Source of the DNA: Anaerolineaceae bacterium
GTDB taxonomy: Bacteria > Chloroflexota > Anaerolineae > Anaerolineales > Anaerolineaceae
Assembly (NCBI GenBank): GCA_003448875.1
Contig: DLXG01000177.1
Span: 1-9,911 of the forward strand
Length of the DNA: 9,911 bases
Reading direction: 5' to 3'
Part shown: positions 1-5,206 of the stretch, piece by piece
How the letters are laid out: each line of letters starts with the position of its first letter
Numbering within the stretch: position 1 is the first letter of the stretch
Notes under the pieces: model-generated
The model's database searches: none
What the model was told of the DNA's origin: nothing
Seen by the model: the letters and a program-made list of their open reading frames with translations, nothing else
Position numbers and translations under genes: made by a program

Positions 1-549
1 GCTCAGGCGTGGTGCTAGCGGGGTTTTTCCAAAAGCGCGGCCGATGAAAAATGCGCCGGCATCACCGATGGCAATGGTGGGGATGGTCAGCATGATCCAC
101 CACAGACCGTCCGGCAGAAATCGCAGCGAGATGAGGTAAGAGCCCATCCAGCCTACATACAGAATGCCGGTCAGGGTGATGGTGAAATCAATGCCGGCGG
201 TGGTACAGCCATGCTGGCAGGTAAAGATATGAGCGGCCATGCTCAGTAAAATAAGCGCGGCAAGCAAAACGTCACTGTGCTGAAAACCGCTAAAAAATCG
301 GCTGAACACCAGCGCAAGCGTTCCGCCGATCAGCATCACCGCTGAAGGGAAGTAGCCCCCCTGAGAAAAAAGCCGCCAGTATTCCCAGGCGGCTATGGAC
401 AATAGAAGTCCTATGAATATGGTGTAGGCTAACCCGCCCAGCAGGACGAAGGTAACCCCGACCAGAATGAGGGCGATGGCCACCAGCAAGCGGCTACGCA
501 GGCTGACCCCGCCGCTTTCAGCAGCAGGTCTGATCGGAGAGTTTTCCAA
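1..549 (-). CDS. cdsA: Phosphatidate cytidylyltransferase (CDP-diglyceride synthase), C-terminal part missing at window edge
   Basis: An integral membrane enzyme that makes CDP-diacylglycerol from phosphatidic acid and CTP, the branch point for phospholipid synthesis. The reading frame is open from base 1 and encodes at least 183 residues. It starts with a short polar head, followed by strongly hydrophobic segments (for example [20 protein letters not shown], about residues 19-38). It then reaches the family stretch around residues 162-183 ([19 protein letters not shown]), which in full-length CdsA precedes the SPKKTVEG region. The catalytic signature further downstream lies outside the window. 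The start is uncertain. TTG at 549 places 16 residues before the conserved LRSRLL and overlaps the end of uppS by 32 bases. An in-frame ATG at 645 would overlap far more and has no Shine-Dalgarno sequence. Position directly after uppS is common in bacteria and supports the call. Confidence 0.9.
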   Translation of the reverse strand, partial: MENSPIRPAAESGGVSLRSRLLVAIALILVGVTFVLLGGLAYTIFIGLLLSIAAWEYWRLFSQGGYFPSAVMLIGGTLALVFSRFFSGFQHSDVLLAALILLSMAAHIFTCQHGCTTAGIDFTITLTGILYVGWMGSYLISLRFLPDGLWWIMLTIPTIAIGDAGAFFIGRAFGKTPLAPRLS

Positions 550-1258
550 ATCGTCTTTCCCGCTGGCTGTATTCTTGTAACGCTTTGAAAAACTCTTCGC
601 GGTTGAAGTCAGGCCAGAGGGTTTGGGTGATGTACCATTCTGCATAAGCGGACTGCCAGATCAGAAAGTTGGAGATGCGCATTTCGCCGGACGTGCGGAT
701 GATTAAATCCGGATCAGGAATACCGGCGGTGAACAAATACCGGCTGACCAGTTCGTCGTTGATTTCCTCGGGAGGAATGCCATCCTTCACGATCGAACGA
801 ATGGCACACACAATTTCATCCCGTCCACCGTAGTTCCAGGCGATATTGAGGATCAGGCGGTGGTTGTCTTTGGTCAGTTCCACGGCGTTTCTGACTTTTT
901 CCTGCAGGCGTTCGGGCAGGCGGTCAAGATGGCCGATGTGATGCAGTTGAACACCCTCGTGATGGAGTTCCTCTAATTCGCGGTCAATCACGTCTTCGAG
1001 GATCATCATCAGGCCCTCAACTTCTTCTGCCGGCCGCCCCCAATTTTCAGTGGAAAAAGCGTAAATGGTCAAAATTTTTACATTGAATTCGACGCAGGCC
1101 CGGATGATGGTACGCAGATTTTCCGTGCCAGCCCGATGTCCGGCCAGACGTGGCAGTCCGCGTGCGGCAGCCCAGCGCCCATTTCCGTCCATGATGATAG
1201 CGACATGAACGGGTACTTTGGTTAAAGTGGAAGAGGCGATTGCCTCTGATTCGGTCAT
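518..1258 (-). CDS. uppS: Isoprenyl transferase (undecaprenyl diphosphate synthase)
   Basis: A cytoplasmic cis-prenyltransferase that condenses isopentenyl diphosphate onto farnesyl diphosphate to give the C55 carrier lipid for cell wall synthesis. The protein has 246 residues, the usual family length. Visible motifs are [13 protein letters not shown] (residues 18-30, catalytic Asp24 after Met23), the following GHRAG, and the C-terminal block [20 protein letters not shown], which binds the allylic diphosphate. The ATG at 1258 is 8 bases after the frr stop. Its best Shine-Dalgarno match (GGAG inside the frr tail, 1272-1275) is about 14 bases away, so translation is probably coupled to frr. The end overlaps the likely cdsA start. 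No key residue appears to be missing. The exact chain length of the product cannot be read from the sequence. Confidence 0.96.
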   Translation of the reverse strand: MTESEAIASSTLTKVPVHVAIIMDGNGRWAAARGLPRLAGHRAGTENLRTIIRACVEFNVKILTIYAFSTENWGRPAEEVEGLMMILEDVIDRELEELHHEGVQLHHIGHLDRLPERLQEKVRNAVELTKDNHRLILNIAWNYGGRDEIVCAIRSIVKDGIPPEEINDELVSRYLFTAGIPDPDLIIRTSGEMRISNFLIWQSAYAEWYITQTLWPDFNREEFFKALQEYSQRERRFGKLSDQTCC

Positions 1259-1266
1259 AGGTTGTG

Positions 1267-1824
1267 TTAAAACTCCATAATTTCTTTTTGCTTGACTTCT
1301 CCAATGCGGTCAATTTCGCTAATCATTTTGTCGGTCAGTTTTTGAAGTTCGTCTTCGCCTTTCTTAAGTTCATCTTCGGAGATCATTTTCTCTTTTTCAA
1401 AATCACGCAGGTCTTTGAGAATATCGCGGCGGACGTTGCGAATGGCTACTTTGGCTTCTTCCAGTCGTTGGTTGACTAGTTTTACCAGATCGCGCCGGCG
1501 TTCTTCGGTGAGCGGAGGCAGGTTGAGGCGGAGAGTTTTGCCATCATTGTTGGGTGTGAGACCGAGATTCGAGGTGATGATGGCGCGCTCAATGGCTTTC
1601 AGGCCGGTTGCGTCGAAAGGTTTAATCAGCAAGGTACGGGCATCCGGTACGCTGATGGTGGCCAGCTGCATGAGCGGAGTCGGTACACCATAATAATCCA
1701 CCGGCAGTTTTTCAATCAGGGCAGGGGTGGCCCGCCCGGTGCGGATGCCTGCCAGATCTTCTTCAAGGGACTGGATTGCGCCTTTCATGCGATTTTCAGC
1801 ATCTTTGACGGTTTCTTTAATCAC
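1267..1824 (-). CDS. frr: Ribosome recycling factor
   Basis: RRF splits the post-termination ribosome together with EF-G. The protein has 185 residues, the canonical length. Family hallmarks are the N-terminal helix, [62 protein letters not shown] and the long charged C-terminal helices of domain I (from about residue 105). The start is GTG at 1824, supported by a near-perfect Shine-Dalgarno sequence AAGGAGG (1830-1836) 5 bases upstream. It is the first gene of the frr-uppS-cdsA run. pyrH, which usually sits directly before frr, is absent here. The gene upstream is divergent, so frr must have its own minus-strand promoter in 1841-1989. I found no convincing hexamer pair for it. Confidence 0.97.
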   Translation of the reverse strand: MIKETVKDAENRMKGAIQSLEEDLAGIRTGRATPALIEKLPVDYYGVPTPLMQLATISVPDARTLLIKPFDATGLKAIERAIITSNLGLTPNNDGKTLRLNLPPLTEERRRDLVKLVNQRLEEAKVAIRNVRRDILKDLRDFEKEKMISEDELKKGEDELQKLTDKMISEIDRIGEVKQKEIMEF

Positions 1825-1836
1825 CGCAACCTCCTT
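1825..1836 (-). promoter_or_regulatory. Strong ribosome binding site that fixes the frr GTG start
   Basis: On the minus strand, AAGGAGG (1836-1830) lies 5 bases before GTG (1824-1822). The match to the anti-Shine-Dalgarno sequence decides the start in favour of GTG and predicts strong translation. Confidence 0.85.
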
Positions 1837-1908
1837 GTCTGATGAGTGAAATATCAGCCTGCTTTTATTCTCGTGTGTTAAGGATACCGCAAAATGGCAA
1901 AAAATACC

Positions 1909-1930
1909 ACCGGTTAAATATTTTATCGGT
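1909..1930. repeat. Imperfect 22-base palindrome just upstream of the plus-strand promoter
   Basis: Two adjacent 11-base arms, 1909-1919 (ACCGGTTAAAT) and 1920-1930 (ATTTTATCGGT), are complementary at 9 of 11 positions. The palindrome ends 3 bases before the TTGACA box at 1934. It could be a protein binding site for either divergent unit. The AT-rich centre makes chance similarity fairly likely. There is no T-run after either arm, so it does not look like an intrinsic terminator. Confidence 0.3.
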
Positions 1931-1933
1931 TTA

Positions 1934-1962
1934 TTGACAAAATAGAATATATGTTCTATAAT
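1934..1962 (+). promoter_or_regulatory. Consensus housekeeping (sigma70/SigA-type) promoter
   Basis: TTGACA (1934-1939), a 17-base spacer (1940-1956) and TATAAT (1957-1962) match both consensus hexamers perfectly with the ideal spacing. Transcription should begin near 1969. The ATG at 1951 therefore lies inside the promoter and cannot be the start of the following gene. The expected leader is about 20 bases long and contains the AGGAG site at 1979-1983. Confidence 0.9.
1942..1959. promoter_or_regulatory. Candidate operator, LexA/SOS-box-like palindrome in the promoter spacer
   Basis: ATAGAATATATGTTCTAT is an 18-base palindrome with one mismatched pair (1948 against 1953). Its core GAAT-ATAT-GTTC (1945-1956) differs by one base from GAAC-N4-GTTC, the core of the Bacillus-type LexA box. 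It fills the spacer and overlaps the first half of the -10 box, where a bound repressor would block RNA polymerase. The palindrome and its position are seen directly. LexA as the binder is inference, and another dimeric repressor is possible. Confidence 0.5.
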
Positions 1963-1989
1963 GATGAAAAGTTATCAAAGGAGAATGCC

Positions 1990-2811
1990 ATGATTTCCTT
2001 GCCTATCGTGGATAGTCCATTGAAAACAACCGAAGAGGTTGAAATAAATTTTCCTCAAAGCACCTACCAACGGAACATAACGGCCGATATCAGCCGTGTT
2101 CCTGAATACAGTCTGCGAGGTTACCTGAACTCCATAGTTCCGTTGCCTTTGCGGACAGCATTTTTAGGACTGGACGCGGATGAAAATCCATTGTTATTCG
2201 ACCTGATGGATCCACGCCCGGGTTCAATCCTGATAGTTTCCGATCGTGATGCAGGCAAAATCCGTCTGGTGAAAACCTTGTTGTATTCACTCATTTTCAC
2301 CAATCCTGCTTATGAAATTCAATTCTCGCTGATCAGCGCCAGAACAAGTCAGTGGAAATCAGAATATGACCGATTTAAGGATTATTTCTCTCATTTCACG
2401 AACAATTATGATCACCCGGCAGGTAAGGCAATATTAGATGAAGCCGATCGGGTAGAAAGCCGGCAACACGGCAGAAATGAGGGAGAATGCCGCATCTTAA
2501 TTCTGGATGGTTTCGATACATTGCCGTACATGGATTTTGATATTCGTCTCAACTTTGAGTGGTTATTGCAAGAAGGGCCGTACTATCAGGTTTGGCCGAT
2601 TGTCATCATGGATAGCCGCACCGCTGGGGAAGAAAAAAAGTGGGTTGAAAAGTTCAAAACTCGGATTGTGGGCAGGCTCAAAGACCCTCGCCTTGGAAGC
2701 GAACTATCAGGGTTACCCGATTTGAAATCCAACACCTTACTCAACGGCAAAGAATTTGCTGTGAGGATCGGAAGCCGCGAACATCATTTTTATCTACCGG
2801 ATTCGATTTAG
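1990..2811 (+). CDS. Unrecognised protein with degenerate P-loop, possibly related to FtsK/SpoIIIE-type ATPase domains
   Basis: A 273-residue soluble protein with no signal peptide or membrane segment. The start is ATG 1990, because AGGAG (1979-1983) sits 6 bases upstream. The longer in-frame start at 1951 lies within the promoter. Residues 78-97 (GSILIVSDRDAGKIRLVKTL) have the layout of a Walker A loop after a beta strand, but Ser84 replaces the first Gly and Ile91 replaces the usual Ser/Thr after Lys90. Residues 169-176 (ILILDGFD) look like a Walker B strand. The order of a Pro-rich approach (LMDPRPGSILIV), the P-loop, and Walker B about 80 residues later resembles the single-domain ATPases of FtsK/SpoIIIE/EccC proteins. 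The similarity is only by eye. ATP may be bound weakly or not hydrolysed. It is the first gene of a two-gene unit with the 85-residue gene 23 bases downstream. Base composition is visibly AT-richer than the neighbours. Confidence 0.85.
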   Translation: MISLPIVDSPLKTTEEVEINFPQSTYQRNITADISRVPEYSLRGYLNSIVPLPLRTAFLGLDADENPLLFDLMDPRPGSILIVSDRDAGKIRLVKTLLYSLIFTNPAYEIQFSLISARTSQWKSEYDRFKDYFSHFTNNYDHPAGKAILDEADRVESRQHGRNEGECRILILDGFDTLPYMDFDIRLNFEWLLQEGPYYQVWPIVIMDSRTAGEEKKWVEKFKTRIVGRLKDPRLGSELSGLPDLKSNTLLNGKEFAVRIGSREHHFYLPDSI

Positions 2812-2834
2812 ATTATTCTCAGGAGGCAACCCCC

Positions 2835-3092
2835 ATGAACATCGGAATGTTATGGTTCGATAACGATCAAAAGACGGATTTAATTGCCAAAATTAAACGC
2901 GCGGCGGACTACTACGAGAAAAAATATGGGGTGCGCCCTGATGTATGTTTTGTGCATCCCAGCATGGTTAACGAAGAAACCATCCAGCGCAATGGAATCG
3001 TGATCAAGACCAACCGACGTATCCTCCCCAATCACTTCTGGCTTGGCGTACAGGATCAATCGGTCAAATCTTTGTCTTCCTTATCGGGTTGA
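2835..3092 (+). CDS. Small conserved-looking protein of unknown function (85 residues)
   Basis: I do not recognise the family. The start is secure: AGGAGG (2821-2826) lies 8 bases before ATG 2835. The protein is soluble and starts with a beta strand (MNIGMLWFDND), then an amphipathic helix rich in Lys and Arg (about residues 13-31, DLIAKIKRAADYYEKKYG). Two more beta-like segments follow: DVCFVHPSMV (36-45) and GIVIKTNRRILPNHFWLGV (54-72). A small alpha/beta fold is likely. It follows the degenerate P-loop gene after 23 bases, with a strong ribosome binding site of its own, so the two probably share one transcript. The last 37 bases overlap, tail to tail, the end of the minus-strand gene that begins at 4102. 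The low-complexity tail SVKSLSSLSG lies within that overlap and may be a recent extension. Confidence 0.8.
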   Translation: MNIGMLWFDNDQKTDLIAKIKRAADYYEKKYGVRPDVCFVHPSMVNEETIQRNGIVIKTNRRILPNHFWLGVQDQSVKSLSSLSG

Positions 3093-4102
3093 TCGTGAGA
3101 GTCCTGCGGTTTTGAGGGAGGAACATCCTGCATCATTTCTTCCGGGAGGATGCCCAACTCTAACTCTGAGGCATCCTCCAAACCTTCTGCCACCAGGCGG
3201 GTCAATTTCCGAAACAGGTTGATCAACTTACGCACCGGATTGGGAGAATAACCTTCCGCAAAACTACGCGCCGCATCCTCCAGTTTAATTTCCTGTCTGA
3301 ATTCCTCTCTCAAATAATAGAGGTGTTCGATAATCCACAGGTACAAATCCGCCGAGGTACGCCCGGGAAATTCTTTGCAAATTCCCAATTCCTGAATAAC
3401 CTTGACCAGAGGGGTATATACCTCGTCATACCACGAGGCGACGGCTTCCTCAAATGGAACTTCCTTGCCCCGTTTTTCGCCCATGTACCAGCGATGGACG
3501 TGGATGTGTTCCAGTAATTTGGGGTACATGCCCGGCAAGGTTAGTTCAATATTGGCTTCCGGCCGCAATTCGTGCAGGCGGGTTTTCTGATAAAACTCCG
3601 ATCTTTCGTGCATCCGCACCAGCCAGTTGATATCGGTGTTCTCATCAATCGGAATGTCGGTGACGATTTCGGTGATGTAAGCATCAATGAATTTTTGCCC
3701 TTTTTCGCGCGCTACCGATACGCGGTGATTACCATCTTTGACAAAATACACTTCCCCGATTTTATATACCTCAATGGGAGGCAGTTCGATATCTTTCAAC
3801 TTGGCCAGATCAATGCTCACCCAGCGAGACCGGATGTGGCGATGCCGGGGTAAAAATGCCCGGTCAAAATCGTTATAGCGGCCGACGCTACCAACGATCT
3901 TATCAATTGGGATCTGGCGCACACCAACATCATACTGGCCGCGCACCGGTAGATATTTTCGGACTTCATCGAAAGCCAGTAATTGATTGCTGGATTTGTT
4001 GAACCAGCCCAAAACCGAACGCCAAAAACCTTTGCGAAGGGCTTGTTCAAAGTCTTCGCGGGCAACTTTTTCAAAAAAGGAAGAATGGATCGAATCACTC
4101 AT
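3056..4102 (-). CDS. ParB/sulfiredoxin-fold-like protein with DGNHR motif and helical C-terminal region
   Basis: A 348-residue cytoplasmic protein. Residues about 60-145 show the pattern of the ParB N-terminal/sulfiredoxin fold: a basic segment naming fixed positions (VRQIPIDKIVGSVGRYNDFD), the step LPPIEVYKIGEVYFVKDGNHR (DGNHR at 123-127), then a helix SVAREKG and the strand FIDAYITEI. In this fold the GNHR-type box lies at the nucleotide-binding site. The rest (about 150-320) is mostly helical, with aromatic-rich segments such as HVHRWYMGEKRG. The last 30 residues are acidic and probably disordered. I cannot say whether it binds DNA or nucleotides or is catalytic. The ATG at 4102 has GGAGG (4110-4114) 7 bases upstream and overlaps the metallophosphoesterase stop by 8 bases, which makes it the last gene of the six-gene operon. 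Its 3' end overlaps the convergent 85-residue gene. Confidence 0.85.
   Translation of the reverse strand: MSDSIHSSFFEKVAREDFEQALRKGFWRSVLGWFNKSSNQLLAFDEVRKYLPVRGQYDVGVRQIPIDKIVGSVGRYNDFDRAFLPRHRHIRSRWVSIDLAKLKDIELPPIEVYKIGEVYFVKDGNHRVSVAREKGQKFIDAYITEIVTDIPIDENTDINWLVRMHERSEFYQKTRLHELRPEANIELTLPGMYPKLLEHIHVHRWYMGEKRGKEVPFEEAVASWYDEVYTPLVKVIQELGICKEFPGRTSADLYLWIIEHLYYLREEFRQEIKLEDAARSFAEGYSPNPVRKLINLFRKLTRLVAEGLEDASELELGILPEEMMQDVPPSKPQDSHDQPDKEDKDLTD
3145..3179. repeat. Perfect 10-base inverted repeat (possible hairpin) inside a coding region
   Basis: GGAGGATGCC (3145-3154) and GGCATCCTCC (3170-3179) are exact reverse complements, separated by 15 bases that contain a tandem AACTCT repeat (3156-3167). 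Seven of the ten pairs are G-C. The hairpin lies 53 bases past the stop of the plus-strand 85-residue gene, within the minus-strand gene's C-terminal coding part. No T-run follows on either strand, so it is not a classical intrinsic terminator. It might pause or stabilise the read-through plus transcript. Confidence 0.5.
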
Positions 4103-4787
4103 ATTTAATCCTCCGCCCCAAACTGGTTCGCATATCGGGCAGGGGCCGGTTGACTTCTTGATGATTGAATTGAATTTCGCGGTAGCCGTAACAGTTGATT
4201 ACGGTTGTGTTTCCAACTCTGGTTTCTACTTTCGTGTCATTGCGGTACACATGAATGTGACCGTGCAGATGATAGGTCGGCTGAAATACTTTGATCAGCC
4301 AGTTGAATGCCTTTATCCCGCGGTGGGGCAGGTCGTCCATATCATGAATACCCCACGGCGGGGCATGAGTTACGAAGATATCCAGATAGCGCCCAAAACG
4401 GAGTTTATTCAACATCAGGGCCGGGCTAAGCCCCAGTACCATCCACCACATTTCGGCTTGAGTGTACTGATGAGGGCCGTAATTGTAGCGCAGGCTGCCC
4501 TCGATGCCTGCCAGCAAAACACCATCCGAAGTCCGCACAGCCCGGCGGTGCAGGTCAATCGCGCCCCACGGAGAATGCCGTTCACCGCCGGTGGTGATTT
4601 CTACTTTGCTGGCGTGGTTGCCGCGCACATAATAGAGCGGCCGGTCCAATACGCTGATGATGAATTCCAGATAATAATACGGCAGGTCGCCGCAACTGAT
4701 GACAAAATCAACGTTCTTGAAACGCTGTCCGATCTGAACGTTGTAAATAAATCCCAGTTCAATATCACTAACGGCAAGGATATTCAT
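4095..4787 (-). CDS. Calcineurin-like metallophosphoesterase with variant metal-site residues
   Basis: A 230-residue cytoplasmic phosphoesterase of the calcineurin-like fold that hydrolyses phosphomonoester or phosphodiester bonds at a two-metal centre. The substrate is unknown. The motifs occur in order: LAVSDIE (Asp8, with Glu10 where His is usual in DxH), ISCGDLPYYYLE (Asp34), VRGNHA (Asn57, His58, with Ala59 where Asp is usual), VTHAPPWG (His141) and HGHIH (His177, His179). All blocks are present, so the fold is secure. The DxE and GNHA variants point to a distinct subfamily or altered metal use. There is no signal peptide. The ATG at 4787 overlaps the acpS stop in an ATGA arrangement, so translation is probably coupled, and the downstream ParB-like gene overlaps its end by 8 bases. 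Confidence 0.92.
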   Translation of the reverse strand: MNILAVSDIELGFIYNVQIGQRFKNVDFVISCGDLPYYYLEFIISVLDRPLYYVRGNHASKVEITTGGERHSPWGAIDLHRRAVRTSDGVLLAGIEGSLRYNYGPHQYTQAEMWWMVLGLSPALMLNKLRFGRYLDIFVTHAPPWGIHDMDDLPHRGIKAFNWLIKVFQPTYHLHGHIHVYRNDTKVETRVGNTTVINCYGYREIQFNHQEVNRPLPDMRTSLGRRIKYE

Positions 4788-5206
4788 TCCAAACCGGCAT
4801 CGGTTTCCTGCTCCCGTTCGGGAAAAGGACGTTCAGGGCTGCTCCCCAAAGCCACAGCAATGGCAACGGCATGGGTGCGGGTGTGACTGATGCTGACCGA
4901 CCACTGCTCTAAGCCGAGGTACTTAGCAATTTTAGCAGCATTTCCATGTAAGTAAAGGACGGGTTCACCGCGTTGACCGTCCAGACATTCAATATCCTGC
5001 CAGCGGACGAAACCGATGCCGGTGCCAAGCGCTTTAGATACGGCTTCTTTAACGGCGAAGCGGCCGCCGAGGTACTCGGTTTGATTACCCGATTCGGCCA
5101 GTTCTGCCGGGGTGAAGACTCTTTTCAAGAACCGTTCACGGATGGAAGGTTTGACCGAGTCTAATCGCTCAATTTCAACCAGATCCACGCCGGTTCGCAG
5201 AATCAT
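4784..5206 (-). CDS. acpS: Holo-[acyl-carrier-protein] synthase
   Basis: AcpS transfers the 4'-phosphopantetheine arm from coenzyme A to a serine of apo-ACP, which activates fatty acid synthesis. Diagnostic motifs are RTGVDLVEIERL (Asp8, a Mg2+ ligand), the FLKRVFTPAEL helix, RFAVKEAVSKALGTG (Glu54, the second acidic ligand, in the helix that also binds CoA) and SVSISHTRTHAVAIAVA near the end of the core. The protein has 140 residues, slightly longer than the common 120-130. The excess is a polar tail after the last strand (SSPERPFPEREQETDAGLE), probably unstructured. The ATG at 5206 overlaps the stop of the M16 gene before it (ATGA), and a G-rich stretch lies just upstream. The gene is commonly found with other partners. 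Here it is embedded in the middle of the six-gene operon. Confidence 0.97.
   Translation of the reverse strand: MILRTGVDLVEIERLDSVKPSIRERFLKRVFTPAELAESGNQTEYLGGRFAVKEAVSKALGTGIGFVRWQDIECLDGQRGEPVLYLHGNAAKIAKYLGLEQWSVSISHTRTHAVAIAVALGSSPERPFPEREQETDAGLE

Noticed and set aside
1035..1313. Alternative minus-strand frame across the uppS start and frr end
   Set aside because: It overlaps two certain genes in another frame and has no protein-like features.
1841..1940. Minus-strand promoter for frr (TTGTCA at 1940-1935 or TATCCT at 1886-1881)
   Set aside because: Neither hexamer has a reasonable partner at 16-18 bases, so no promoter was annotated.
1951..1989. In-frame ATG at 1951 as the start of the degenerate P-loop gene
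   Set aside because: It lies in the spacer of a perfect promoter, upstream of the expected transcription start, and lacks a ribosome binding site. ATG 1990 has AGGAG at 6 bases.
1961..1993. Ten-codon leader peptide frame (ATG ATG AAA ...) ending on the next gene's start
   Set aside because: It begins within the -10 box, before the expected transcript start near 1969, so it would not be in the mRNA.
3987..4886. Long plus-strand open frame (299 codons) opposite the phosphoesterase and acpS
   Set aside because: It is wholly antisense to genes with clear family motifs, has no ribosome binding site and shows no domain features.
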